Shown here: positions 30,905 through 41,668 of the stretch, one piece after another | How positions within the stretch are numbered: position 1 is the first letter of the stretch | Layout: each line of letters starts with the position of its first letter | Assembly: GCA_011317545.1 (NCBI GenBank) | Contig: WUJK01000003.1 | Coordinates: forward strand, 1,364,001 to 1,428,000 | Direction of reading: 5' to 3' | DNA from: Coniella vitis | Lineage: Eukaryota; Ascomycota; Sordariomycetes; Diaporthales; Schizoparmaceae | Length of the DNA: 64,000 bases | Made by a program: the position numbers and the translations under genes | The notes under the pieces: generated by a model | The model's input: the letters and a program-made list of their open reading frames with translations, nothing else | Told to the model about the DNA's origin: nothing | The model's database searches: none

Positions 30905-31918
30905 CTATGCCAATAATGCCTTCTTGACATATTCCACATCCTCAGCCGTGCCACAAACAAGTCCAGCCCTCTCATCGGTGCCCTCCAGCACACGATCCAG
31001 TATCCTCGAGCCGTCTGCCGGGTCCACCGCCAACCCACCCGCGCACTCAACAATCAGCGCAATGGGGAACAGCTCAAACAGCCTCCGCAGCTTGGCTTTG
31101 CTTTGCGCCGTCACCGGCGACACGTACACGCCATGGCCCTTGACCAACGCATGCACCACATCCGGCACCAGCCCGCCAGAGTATCGCAGCGTGTAGCCCT
31201 GCTGAATGTACCCGTTCACCAGCCCCATATACCGCTCGTCCTGTGCCGCAGCGCGTAGGTTCGCTGGTGCAAAGTAGCGCGTCTTGAATGGCGCCGCGGC
31301 CAGCTTGACGTTGGTCCGGAGCACCTCGCTGTTCTGCGACGCCTGCTGGCCTTGTCCCAGGCCAATCTCCAAGCACATGGACGACGAAGCCGCTCCCGGC
31401 AGGCGGATCGCCACAATGGCTGTCGTTCGCGGGCCGTACACGCCCAGAACCGCGGCAACTTGCTTCGCTGCCGGCTGTCCGATGGCCGTTGCACCCTCCC
31501 AGATGCCCAGGATGGTGCCCACTGTCCAGTTGGGCGCAATGATGGAGCTGCCGTCGAGCGGGTCAAACGCGACCGTGTAGCATTGGTCAGGCGTTGATCC
31601 TGACGCCGCCGCCGCCGCCGCGTGAACGGACTTTTCCACGGGGTCCTCCTCGCTGCTGGCCGTCACCACCGACGGACACTTGGCCGCGAGTGTGTTGCGC
31701 AGGACGAGCTCCGCCGCCACGTCCACGTTGAGCTGGTCGTCGCCAAAGGTGTTGGCTGTACCCGCCAGCGACACGCGGTGCGCTGTGCTCAGCGAGCTGG
31801 CTATCTCGCCAATGGCGTCCATGACAGCGGGCAGAACGGAGCTGAAGAGCTCCGAGTAGGAGCCATCGGCCGGCGCAAGGCCTTGGAGATGAGACGTGAG
31901 GCTGGTCGCGGCGCTCAT
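30905..31918 (-). CDS. Sedoheptulose-1,7-bisphosphatase-like enzyme (class I FBPase superfamily)
   Basis: Single exon of 337 aa. The signature FDPLDGSS (about 118-125) provides metal-binding Asp residues, and ECAGGLAVDPADG near the C terminus is the second superfamily block. An early TFGDDQLNVD segment replaces the usual Gly-Asp-Xaa-Gln-Xaa-Lys-Leu-Asp site. The protein is closer to the SBPase branch than to gluconeogenic fructose-1,6-bisphosphatase, lacking the N-terminal AMP-binding arm of the latter. Predicted reaction: removal of the C1 phosphate from sedoheptulose-1,7-bisphosphate, feeding non-oxidative pentose-phosphate metabolism. No targeting peptide is visible, so cytosolic. The open frame extends upstream of the ATG at 31918, but the MSAATSLTSHLQGL start fits the family. 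Substrate assignment is inferred from relatedness. Confidence 0.87.
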   Translation of the reverse strand: MSAATSLTSHLQGLAPADGSYSELFSSVLPAVMDAIGEIASSLSTAHRVSLAGTANTFGDDQLNVDVAAELVLRNTLAAKCPSVVTASSEEDPVEKSVHAAAAAASGSTPDQCYTVAFDPLDGSSIIAPNWTVGTILGIWEGATAIGQPAAKQVAAVLGVYGPRTTAIVAIRLPGAASSSMCLEIGLGQGQQASQNSEVLRTNVKLAAAPFKTRYFAPANLRAAAQDERYMGLVNGYIQQGYTLRYSGGLVPDVVHALVKGHGVYVSPVTAQSKAKLRRLFELFPIALIVECAGGLAVDPADGSRILDRVLEGTDERAGLVCGTAEDVEYVKKALLA

Positions 31919-34226
31919 GGTGTCTAACTGTGTAATCTCTGGCTGAAGCAATGGTACTGGTGAGCGGAGCTGTTTGGTAGGCTTAGTGGAGAAACTAGGC
32001 CGTCTTGATATTCCGCGTGGGATTCTTGGAGATGAGCGAGAATGGTATATAGAGTATAAGAGGTCACTTGTAAGAAATGATGAGGGGAACGAATTCAGCA
32101 ATGCCGGCCAATTGCAAACGTCAGGAATTTTGTAAAGGTCTTTGGAAATCGCACATACACGCACTAGATCGAGCCATGGACGTTTGTGAAGCGGCGCGGC
32201 CCGACCCACTGACGTGATTCATACACTGCTCTCGATTCCTCCATGTTAGTCGACGATTGTCCTCTGGTGCTTTAAATTACTTGGCACAGCTTGTGGGTTC
32301 ATTCAAGGGTTTTACGCTTGTTTGCTCACTGATAATGAGTGTCACTGCCTCGCTTTTGCCAACCGCTCGCCAGTGTGCCCAAAGAGGGCCGATGAAGGGC
32401 AACAACTATATCACTTGAAAGCCGTGGGGGGCGCCAAGTAGAGTGTGTAATGCAAGAGCGTACTGCCACCAGTGAGTTGTACAGAACATGAGGCATTCAT
32501 GCCTCGAAAAGGCATGAGTAGGAATTGAGGTGTCCATTTTCTACTATGTGTATCCTACCGATTGGTTGCTCTTCCGTCCGAAAGTAACTATGTCCTCGTG
32601 ATGCTCTGCACAGCGCGGGTTCTCGGTGCGTCCCAGCCAGCTACAGCCAGGTTAATTATGGGTAGCCGTTGGCCCAATTCAACTCATGCCTAAGAGCTTC
32701 TCATCCAAAATTCCAATGATCGTTCGCTCGGTTGGGGAGGGACTCGTCCTTTCTGAAATGTATGAGGTTGCATTCAGTCCACAGCTGATTATGGATTGCG
32801 ACGGGTATGGGCAGTCGAAGAAGTCACCACTAATAAATTATATAATATTAACGCGTCAACCCATTTTGAATAGTCTATTGCGGATGATACATGTACGGGT
32901 GTCGATAGCCGGGTATCGAAGAATGACCGTGACATTGCTGTCCATGTGAAGGACAGCCTCCTTTGCAAGAGTTGAAACGTGACAGTCCTCGGCCTGTCAG
33001 CAGATGTACTCAACAATTAGGCAAACGGATCATTGCCTCGTATCTCTTGCGGGTTGTAAGTGCGATATTTACAGTCCCGCAAATACTGGTTGGTACCCTG
33101 GCGAAAACGCACTAGAAGCATAACCGGATTCAAATCTGTGCCTCCCTCTGCTTCCGCTTGGATTTGAAAAGGTAGAAGACAGTCGAGTCTCTGCAGCACG
33201 CATAAGTGCCGGAGCCATATGCACCTGTATCACAGCAGCAGTGACTTTCCCGATGTAATGCCAACGCAAGGCGAATACCAGCTGAGGAACCTATGCGTCT
33301 GATCCCAGTTGGCAAGACTTGTTTTTGGCACAGCCTGTCGCCACGAGCAGAGCTATCGATTGCCCCGGTAGCAGTGAAGTAGTAAGAGGGTACGTTTGCA
33401 GCAGAGACCAGGAGTCGTGACGGCCTCCCTCGGCCACAGATGACCGTCCACGGCCAAGGGCTAGATTCCGATCAAGAATTGCGAATAGGGGGAAAGAGGG
33501 GACAATAACTCCGCCGATCTTCACGGTAGCTGAACAGCAGGAACGGATGACGAGCAGTGATCGGCACATTACCACACTAATAAATTCTACCGAGGAAAAG
33601 GAAGGGAAGAAGCGGCAAGGGGAAATCCGTTTGCTTGCAGCAGAAAGGTAAGAGCTGACATCGCATGGGGTCAGCAACAAGAGCTGGGACTTAGAGCCTC
33701 TCCAGTTCCAACACAGGTTGCATACTAGGGCGTTGTTATTGCTGCTTGATCCCCAGTTGGCTAGGGTGCCATAAGAATTGCAGCACCCATCTCAAACGTG
33801 CGGATCTCGAGTTGAGATTTACTAGGGCACACTCCTTTCATTCGAGTGATAGCTTGGTGGTCAACGACTGAGTAGCCCGGGCATTCTAAGGTTTTTGATA
33901 TATGGAAATTGCAGTATAATGACGTCCATTTTTATCGCGAGCGTTATGAATCTGTGCTGTGGCTGTTGAGTCGCGTGGTGCTTAGGCGGCGCCGGCGCCG
34001 GAATACGACTGGCACCATTGGACTCTCATCTCGCGCAAATTTTATAGCCTCATTTTTGCGCTGAGACGATCCGTGATGGTCATCTTCAGGTGGCTCAGTG
34101 TACTGCACAGGACGCGGCCAACCATGGCAATTTGTGTTTTTGAGGCCCGTAGAAAACCCGACTTTTGAGGGTTTAGGGCCAGCTTGCGCCACCGACATTG
34201 CCGTACCACGCAATCCGTGACGCCCT
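31919..34226. other. Large intergenic region
   Basis: About 2.3 kb. The first 300 bp are promoter or 5' UTR of the SBPase-like gene and the last few hundred are 3' UTR of the tls1-like gene. A small AT-rich patch lies at about 32825-32875. The open frames here are short, lack codon character and have no recognisable product. The minus frame continuing to 33944 is intron read-through of the neighbouring gene, not coding. Confidence 0.45.
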
Positions 34227-35452
34227 CTACCGCCGTCTCCTGCTGTTAGTGACGCCCTTTTTCTCTTGCTGTGATAGTAATATGTCGCGCATTGCAGCTC
34301 GCGCATTGCGGCTGCCACCAAGTTTGGGCCCTCGAAGCACTTCCGAGGAATCCTGCTTCGCGCTAGACTTTGACGCATGAGTCGTGTGCCTCCTTCGTTG
34401 GTTCCGTCTTTCGGCCATTGCGTCCATGAATTCACGCCGGAACTGATCTGCGATCCTCGTGTCCGCAGCTTCATCGGCGCCAGGCTCAGCTGTTGGTTCT
34501 TGTTGGGCTGGCACATTGTAAACATCAACTGCGTCATACCGTCAGCATCCTGATACTTGAAACTTTCACAGAATTGTAAGCACTCACGTCTGTTTTCTCT
34601 CATGAGGGCTTCCACCATCTGATCGCGCTTGACATCTTCACTTGCGCGTCTCTTGCGGCCTCTCCATGGCTTTCCGTCCGGCCCAAGCTTGGGGCGTCTT
34701 CCTGAGACGTCGGAATCCTCTTCGAGAAGTTCCCCAGCCAATCGCTTCCGCGCCTGCTCCGTCATGATGGCATTGCGCATACGAGCTTCTTGCCCAAGGT
34801 CGATTTCCAGTAGTCTGCCACTCATGGTGGGCCGGTCCTCGGCCTTTTTGGTCGCGTTTAAGCCGCCCGTCGCACTCGGTCGCGGATAATCCGAGGATTG
34901 AGCGTTCAAGACATCGTTGGGGTCATCTGCCGCATGTCGTCTAGCCAACTCGGATTCTATATATTCCTCCCTTGCTCAATCAGCCTTTGTCAGAGCGGGG
35001 CGCGTATATTGTGGTAGCGAGACCTACATGTGCTTATTCACTAGCTCACCAACGATTCCCGCCTGCGGCGCGAAGCGTCTTGCTACACCAACCTCTATGG
35101 GCTCAGGCTCCTCTGGTAGGCCGAGGCTCTGGTCCACAGGGGTTGCCTCGGTTTTTGTGATTTCGGGCCGAAACTCGACACCCTTGAGTTTTGATTTGCG
35201 CACATTTCGTAGACGAATCGCTTCGGCTACCGAGAGGCCTTCCGGTTCTGTGCTTTCTGAGGCGCTGTTCTGGTCATCGTGGCCGGGGGTCCCGTCAGCC
35301 TGGACATCGATCTGAGGTGCAGCCGCTAGGTCTGCCGTCTCAGTAGCCACAGTATCGCTTTCGTTGGGGCGTTGTCGGATGTGCTTGCGTTTTTTGCTTG
35401 GACGAAAAACAATTTGCGGGGTGATGTTTTCAGCTGCTGAATCGGTATCCAT
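34227..35452 (-). CDS. tls1: Tls1 / C9orf78 (HCA59) family protein
   Basis: Three exons: 35452-35028, 34970-34588 and 34528-34227 (369 aa). All junctions keep frame: KH-AT|G-GAGEY, giving HMEEYIE, and AGA-C|TT-GAT, giving ENRLDVYNVP. Visible blocks are FRPSKKRKHIRQR at the N terminus, LSVAEAIRLRNVRKSKLKGVEFRP near 75-100, GIVGELVNKHMEEYIESEL near 135, and GPKLGGSRNARAAMRDILL close to the Arg-rich C terminus. These match fission-yeast Tls1 and human C9orf78, nuclear proteins reported to associate with BRR2 and affect splicing, in fission yeast of shelterin transcripts. It is largely disordered, basic and acidic by turns. It lies about 340 bp from the divergent acylphosphatase gene. Confidence 0.88.
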
Positions 35453-35793
35453 TTCGATTACGGCGCGATGATCTCAATGTGGCGTTAAAGGTATGTAGAA
35501 ATCGTGAGGAGAAAACGGGTTCCTTTTAGAGAAATGGCGGTCGAAATAAGCTTAGCTTATCTTATCACACTACTAACGGCCGCGGCTTCCAGCATTCATC
35601 AGGAGGTGTGACATCAGAGGCAAGACCCCGGTACTTGGGCGTGTTTGTTACAGTACCAGAGTACCCGGCGGTTTTTTTGTGAGGCAGTCACTGTAACAAC
35701 CGTTGTTGAACAACGAATCATACATAGTAACTTCTTCCAATCTTCAGGATCAGCCCATCTATATCATAGAAAGACAAGTGTCTGAGTGTGACC
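35453..35793. promoter_or_regulatory. Divergent promoter region, tls1 / acylphosphatase
   Basis: About 340 bp between divergent starts, with one TACATAGTA 9-mer at 35721-35729 and a CTTATCTTATC tract near 35555. No other element is recognised. Confidence 0.45.
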
Positions 35794-36263
35794 ATGGCTC
35801 AGCAGCGCATACACTATGTTGTCGAAGGCGGAGTTCAGGGTAAGGATGCGAGTCCGACTTCTATATAAGTATACTTCTCACATGCTTACAATACAATATC
35901 ACTCTTGCGCAGGCGTCGGCTACAGGTAAGTAGCGAGCAACCTTTAGCAGTCTCTGCGTCGCATACTGATGGGATCTCCCAAGATACTTTGCCAGGAAGC
36001 ATGCAACTGCCAGAGATCTGACAGGATGGGTGCGCAATACCCAAGATGAAAAGGCAGGATGACCTACTCCCCTCATGCAGGAGCCGCTGCAATTCTAATG
36101 CTGAAGAAAATAGGTCGAAGGTGAAGCACAGGGCGAAGAGAATAAAGTCACCGACTTCCTGAAGGAGCTCAACAAGGGTCCATCACATGCAACTGTGAGC
36201 AAGGTGAATCATGAGCCACGTGACATTGTGGAGGGCGAGACGGCTTTTGAAGTCAGGCATTGA
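35794..36263 (+). CDS. Acylphosphatase
   Basis: Hydrolyses carboxyl-phosphate bonds of acyl phosphates; small cytosolic enzyme. Four exons: 35794-35839, 35913-35925 (13 nt), 35984-36053 and 36114-36263 (92 aa, normal family size). Splicing reconstitutes the signature VQGVGYRYFARKHA, whose Arg (about 20) binds phosphate, and GWVRNTQDEKVEGEAQG, whose Asn (about 38) activates water. The 13-nt microexon encodes part of the catalytic loop. Intron 3 (36054-36113) has no usable GT; a GC donor after DEK is required to keep DEK-VEGEAQG in frame, and a CTAAT branch lies before the TAG acceptor. No single unspliced frame shows this gene, so it is easily missed by ORF calling. Confidence 0.93.
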
Positions 36264-36427
36264 AGGCGCATTTTCAATGCCAATACCAAGAGAATCAAGT
36301 ATCAGGCGATAGGGTGCATAATGACTCGGGTGGACTTGCAGGTTTTGGTTTGAATTCTGTTGGTGTTTTGAGTGGCTGGCAGCCTCACAAGACACTTGGT
36401 GTATTGATTGATAACATGCTGAATTGC

Positions 36428-38108
36428 TTAATCCTCATCCATCGATTCGTCCTCCCCTTCTCCATCTCCAGAGCCTGCCTCTTCTGCGCCGTCCTCTTCG
36501 TCCTCTGACTCGCTCTCATCATCAGCAACACCAACAAGTCTCTCTTTGACATCCTCGCCCGACTGGGCAGTAGGCAGCTTTCCTGCAAATGCCCGGCGAA
36601 CAGCGGCGTTCGTGCTGGTGTCCCAGACATGCATCGTGCCTTTGCTTCCAGCGACTGCCAAGCGGAAAGCGACCTGTGGGTCCGGTCCGAATGTTGTCGA
36701 AAAGACCTTGCCCACATCCAGATCACGAGACACAACCAGAGCAGGTCCGGTTGGTTGTATGTTCCACAGTTTGACTGTCTTGTCCGTAGAGCCAGTCGCC
36801 ATGAATCCCGGTATCGCGGTGTTGAGGTCGAAGGAGGAGACGGACTGGTCGTGCGCTTGCAGGGTCCAGACTGCTTTGCTCTTTGTTGGATCAGTCGGAG
36901 CGTTTCTCACGTCGTAGTAGTGAATGATGCCATTCTCGGTGGACACGAAGAAGAAGTTTGGGTCGTGGGGATCCCACTTCACATTCTCCACATCGCTCTC
37001 GACGCCCCATCTTGAAGGCTTGGCATCTGGCGCACGCATGTCTGCAGCGACGATTGTGCGGTCATAACTGCCACTCAAGAGGACTGTCGACTCGACCGAG
37101 TGCCATGCCAACGAGCAGACTTTGTCGGTGTGGTAACTGTATGACTTGGCGCACTTTGCGGTGTGAAGATCCCACAGCTTGACGGTCTGGTCGGCAGAAG
37201 CTGAGGCCAGCAAATTCCTGTGCTTTCGGTTGGCCGCCAGTGACAGGACTGCGTCCACGTGGTACTCATCATTCGCCTTCTTGGACTTTTTCTTCTTCTT
37301 TTTCTTCTTCTCGTCCTCGGCGTTGCCGCCCTGGCCCAGTATGGCATTTGGATACATGCAATCCACCGTGTCGAGATCCCAGATCTCAATGTCGGGGTCC
37401 ATTGTACCGATAGCAACAAAGTTCGCTGCCGCATCCTTGTCGACGCTTGACCGTCCACAAGCAATATCGAGCCATTCGACGCAGAGGGGTATCGCGGGAA
37501 GCATGATGTCGTGGTGAACATAGAGATTGTCGGCCTCGTCTTCGTAAACATAGACTTCGAGGTGAGCCAACTCATCTTCTACCTTTGCTGCGAGCAGCAT
37601 GTTGTCCGTTGCCAGGACCTGCAGCTCCTCGCGCTCCTCGTTGTCGTCCTCCTCGTCCGGAATGGTGATGTATGGATCCTCCTTATTGTTGTCGTAGTAT
37701 GCGAGCGACTTGACGTTGCCAAACATGCCCATACTTTGCGCCACTTGAATGTCCTCTTCTGGGTCGTCATCGTAGTGTTCGAGGTCATATTCTTTCAAGT
37801 CATCGTCGATTTCAATGCTGTCGTGCAATTAGACAAGGAAAGTCACCGGGCCAAGAACTTTGGACATACTCGTCTTTGACACCTGTCGCCGCCTTCGTGG
37901 ATGGCTTTTCATCTTCCTCATCCTTTTCAGACGAGCCTTGGCCGTCCTTGCCCTGTGCCTCTTCCAAGTCATCGTTGGCGTCGTCCAACTTCAATTTTGC
38001 CAGGGACGCGATACGCTCGAATTCTTCTTCGTCAAAATTGTACTTTTGAGGGAATGGTGCCGCAAACCCTCGCGGCACCCAGGCGGAAGTGGTGATCATG
38101 GAAGACAT
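36428..38108 (-). CDS. pwp1: Periodic tryptophan protein 1 (Pwp1), WD40 ribosome-biogenesis factor
   Basis: Two exons, 38108-37870 and 37817-36428 (542 aa), joined by a 52-nt GT-AG intron that rebuilds VKDDIEIDDDLKEY. The N terminus MSSMITTSAWVPRGFA and the following acidic segment are typical of Pwp1. WD40 repeats occupy about residues 170-490, e.g. ASASADQTVKLWDLHT, LLSGSYDRTIVAADMR and MATGSTDKTVKLWNIQ. A Lys-rich run (KKKKKKKKSKK) interrupts the first blades. The C terminus is a Glu/Asp/Ser tail ending ESMDED. Pwp1 is a nucleolar protein needed for maturation of the large ribosomal subunit (25S/5.8S processing). It is divergent from prp16 (about 520 bp between starts) and nearly abuts the acylphosphatase gene. 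Confidence 0.95.
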
Positions 38109-38625
38109 CGTGTTGTCGGTGGACTGGGCTGGACGGTAACAAAACCTTCCCAGGAGCAGCACAAGAGTTGGCGCAAAGCCTGGGGGGTTTATCCAGTTCA
38201 AAAAAGTTCAGGACTCTGAGGACCGATAAGAGATAAGTGAGTGACAGTGGGGCTTGTCCGCGCACTTGCATAGTAGAGAAAGGTACTATGTACCTTGTGC
38301 GACTGTCGGGCACTATATTCTCTGGTTTTCTTTGTATTTTTGAGCGTTTAGACAAACATTGTAATTCTTATTAGTATATTAAGTTTCTCAAGATTAAGTT
38401 CGTCTTGTTTACCACTCTATATGATGCTCATATGAGTTCAAGTATGACCATCTTCGTATGGAACCTCTGTGTGCACAGTACCATGTAGGAACAGGGCGTG
38501 TATCCCGATAAGTATCCAAGTACCTAAGCACATGCTGGGTCCAGGTACGTACTGACATGGAGACCTCCCAGCAACAGTCGTACAAGCATGCGGTCTAGCT
38601 TTCCTCAACCACCATCCAGCGCAAC
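38109..38625. promoter_or_regulatory. Divergent promoter region, pwp1 / prp16
   Basis: About 0.5 kb between two divergent RNA-processing genes, with one TACTATGTA 9-mer at 38284-38292 and a short AT-rich patch at about 38340-38410. Co-regulation is possible but not shown. Confidence 0.45.
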
Positions 38626-41613
38626 ATGGATCGCGATCGAGACACAAAGCGACGAAGGCTCAACTTCAATCCTCTGCGATCCGACGACCGTTGGGATGAC
38701 GTTCCCAATCGCAAGCATGGGGCTTCCCATGCAAATGGGCGCTTCTCGTCTGAGAGGTCAACTCCTCGCGCCGGCAACCGCAACCTGTCCACCCCCGAGC
38801 CGCCGCCTATCGATGACGACTTCGTGCCCCAATATGAAGACGACACTGCGCTAGATCGCGACTGGTACGCCGGCGACGAGCTCGGCCACACAATGGGCGA
38901 CGAGGCGCACAATCCGTTTGGTTCATATGACAGTAGCTGGGTCGAGAGCCAGGAGCAGGAGCGTGCCATGGTTGAGAAGCGCGTCGGCCGCTTCGACCGC
39001 CAGAGTGCCAAGCAGGCACAAAAGCAAAAGGACATAGACGCATGGGAAACGAACCGCATGCTGAGTTCCGGCGTGGCGCAGCGGCGCGGGCAGGAGTTTG
39101 AGGACGACGACGACACGATGCGCGTGCACCTGCTCGTGCACGACTTGAGACCCCCATTCCTCGACGGCAGGACTATCTTCACCAAACAGCTGGAACCGGT
39201 GCCTGCAGTACGCGACTACCAAAGCGACATGGCTGTTTTCAGCCGGAAAGGTAGCCGCGTTGTCAAGGAGAGACGACAACAGCGCGAGAGGCAAAAGCAG
39301 GCGCAAGAGGCAACGAATATCGCGGGCACAACGCTGGGAAATGTAATGGGAATTAAGAATGAAGAGGACACCGACAGCGCACTGCCAGTCGCCAAAGAGG
39401 AGGAGGACAAGGCCGAGCCACAATCGCACAAGTTCAGCGAGGTTATGAAGAAGAATGACGGCGCTAGCAATTTCAGCCAGAGCAAGACGCTCAGAGAACA
39501 GCGTGAATTTCTACCCGCGTTTGCAGTGCGAGAAGATCTGTTGCGCGTCATTCGAGACAATCAGGTGATCATAGTAGTCGGTGAAACGGGTTCCGGCAAA
39601 ACTACACAACTCACACAGTTTCTTTACGAAGACGGCTATGGCAACCGAGGAAATATCGCATGTACTCAGCCTAGGCGAGTGGCTGCCATGAGTGTCGCCA
39701 AACGTGTCAGCGAAGAGATGGAATGCGAACTAGGTAGCACGGTTGGGTATGCGATCCGTTTCGAAGATTGCACAAGCGACAAGACGGTCATCAAGTACAT
39801 GACGGATGGTATCCTCCTTCGAGAGTCCCTGAACGAGCCAGACTTGGACCGCTATTCGTGCATCATCATGGATGAGGCACACGAGAGAGCGCTGAACACG
39901 GACGTTTTGATGGGGCTTTTCAAGAAGATTTTGCAGCGCCGCCGAGATCTCAAGCTCATTGTCACCTCGGCGACGATGAACTCGAAGAGATTTTCGGATT
40001 TCTTCGGGGGGGCTCCCGAGTTCATTATTCCAGGACGAACGTTTCCCGTTGATGTCATGTTTTCGCGATCTCCGGTCGAGGATTACGTCGACCAAGCTGT
40101 CCAGCAAGTGCTGCAGATCCACGTCTCACAGGGCAAGGGCGACATTCTTGTCTTTATGACTGGTCAGGAAGACATCGAGTGCACCTGTGAGCTGGTCGAA
40201 GAGCGACTCAGTCTACTCAAGGATCCACCAAAGCTCAGTATACTGCCTATATACAGTCAAATGCCTGCGGACCTGCAGGCCAAGATCTTTGACAGAGCAG
40301 CGCCCGGCGTGCGGAAATGCATCGTGGCTACGAACATCGCAGAAACAAGTCTTACAGTCGACGGCATCATGTTTGTGGTTGACGCTGGCTACTCCAAGCT
40401 CAAAGTCTATAATCCAAGAATGGGAATGGACACTCTGCAGATTACGCCCATCTCACAAGCAAATGCCGGTCAGAGATCTGGTCGCGCAGGACGGACTGGC
40501 CCTGGAAAGGCCTACAGACTCTTTACCGAGAAAGCTTACCAAGATGAGCTGTATATCCAAACCATTCCCGAGATTCAAAGAACGAATTTGGCCAACACTG
40601 TATTGCTCATCAAATCGCTGGGAGTCAAGGATCTGCTAGACTTCGATTTCATGGACCCACCACCTCAAGAGACGATTACAACCTCGCTTTTCGACCTGTG
40701 GGCGCTCGGTGCTTTGGACAATGTCGGTGAGCTGACGGATCTTGGCACTAAAATGAACGCATTTCCCATGGATCCTTCATTGGCCAAGCTCCTTATCACC
40801 TCAGAGGAGTATGGCTGCAGCGAGGAGATGGTGACTATCGTCGCAATGCTTTCTGTGCCCAACGTCTTTTTCCGGCCCAAGGAGCGGCAAGAGGAGTCTG
40901 ATGCTGCGCGCGAAAAGTTCTTTGTGCCAGAATCCGACCACCTGACCTATCTACATGTCTATTCGCAATGGAAAGCCAACGGATTTTCAGACAGGTGGTG
41001 CGTGCAGCATTTTTTGCACTCCAAGTCGCTACGCCGTGCCAAGGAAGTTCGTGATCAGCTACTCGACATTATGCGCATGCAAAAGATGGAGATGGTCTCG
41101 TGCGGCACAGACTGGGACGTTATTCGCAAGTGCATTTGCTCAGGCTACTACCACCAGGCTGCCAAGGTCAAGGGTATTGGCGAATACGTCAACCTGCGCA
41201 CCTCTGTTACGGTACAGCTGCACCCGACGAGTGCGCTGTACGGATTGGGCTTCCTGCCAGATTATGTTGTCTACCACGAACTGATTTTGACGTCCAAAGA
41301 GTACATGTCGACCGTCACAAGCGTCGACCCGCGTTGGCTAGCGGAGCTGGGAGGAGTCTTTTACTCGGTCAAAGAAAAGGGCTACTCGGCCAGAGACAAG
41401 CGGGTCATTGAGACGGAGTTCAACCGCAAGATGGAGATTGAAGCCAAGATGGCCGAGGACAAGAAGAACCATGATGAAAAGCTGGCTCAAGAGGAGAAGC
41501 TTCAAGCAGAGGGCGGCTCACATGCGCCTGGCAAACAGAAGAAAGTTGTCACATCCGGTGCCGTCAAGAAGCCTGTAGTCAAGAGAAGAGGAGGAGGAAT
41601 GGCCTTCAGATAG
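38626..41613 (+). CDS. prp16: DEAH-box pre-mRNA-splicing ATPase Prp16 (DHX38)
   Basis: Remodels the spliceosome after the first transesterification and proofreads branch-site choice; nuclear. Single exon of 995 aa. The N-terminal 290 residues are basic and acidic low complexity, including MDRDRDTKRRRLNFNPL. Helicase motifs follow in order: GETGSGKT (319-326), TQPRRVAA, DEAH (416-419), SATM, a TNIAETS-type motif and QRSGRAGRTGPG. The winged-helix/ratchet and OB-fold regions follow to about 930, with FFRPKERQEESDAAREKF. The C terminus is Lys-rich and ends RRGGGMAFR. The block SKRFSDFFGGAPEFIIPGRT and the following VDVMFSRSPVEDYVDQA distinguish it from Prp2, Prp22 and Prp43. Confidence 0.96.
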   Translation: MDRDRDTKRRRLNFNPLRSDDRWDDVPNRKHGASHANGRFSSERSTPRAGNRNLSTPEPPPIDDDFVPQYEDDTALDRDWYAGDELGHTMGDEAHNPFGSYDSSWVESQEQERAMVEKRVGRFDRQSAKQAQKQKDIDAWETNRMLSSGVAQRRGQEFEDDDDTMRVHLLVHDLRPPFLDGRTIFTKQLEPVPAVRDYQSDMAVFSRKGSRVVKERRQQRERQKQAQEATNIAGTTLGNVMGIKNEEDTDSALPVAKEEEDKAEPQSHKFSEVMKKNDGASNFSQSKTLREQREFLPAFAVREDLLRVIRDNQVIIVVGETGSGKTTQLTQFLYEDGYGNRGNIACTQPRRVAAMSVAKRVSEEMECELGSTVGYAIRFEDCTSDKTVIKYMTDGILLRESLNEPDLDRYSCIIMDEAHERALNTDVLMGLFKKILQRRRDLKLIVTSATMNSKRFSDFFGGAPEFIIPGRTFPVDVMFSRSPVEDYVDQAVQQVLQIHVSQGKGDILVFMTGQEDIECTCELVEERLSLLKDPPKLSILPIYSQMPADLQAKIFDRAAPGVRKCIVATNIAETSLTVDGIMFVVDAGYSKLKVYNPRMGMDTLQITPISQANAGQRSGRAGRTGPGKAYRLFTEKAYQDELYIQTIPEIQRTNLANTVLLIKSLGVKDLLDFDFMDPPPQETITTSLFDLWALGALDNVGELTDLGTKMNAFPMDPSLAKLLITSEEYGCSEEMVTIVAMLSVPNVFFRPKERQEESDAAREKFFVPESDHLTYLHVYSQWKANGFSDRWCVQHFLHSKSLRRAKEVRDQLLDIMRMQKMEMVSCGTDWDVIRKCICSGYYHQAAKVKGIGEYVNLRTSVTVQLHPTSALYGLGFLPDYVVYHELILTSKEYMSTVTSVDPRWLAELGGVFYSVKEKGYSARDKRVIETEFNRKMEIEAKMAEDKKNHDEKLAQEEKLQAEGGSHAPGKQKKVVTSGAVKKPVVKRRGGGMAFR

Positions 41614-41668
41614 CCTCGTCTCAGGCTCATAGTCTGAAGATGACATATATAACATGCTTCAACCACCC

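Noticed and set aside
33944..34226. C-terminal part of a 334-residue minus-strand frame
   Set aside because: It is read-through of two introns of the tls1-like gene; splicing restores a different frame that ends at 34227 with conserved sequence.
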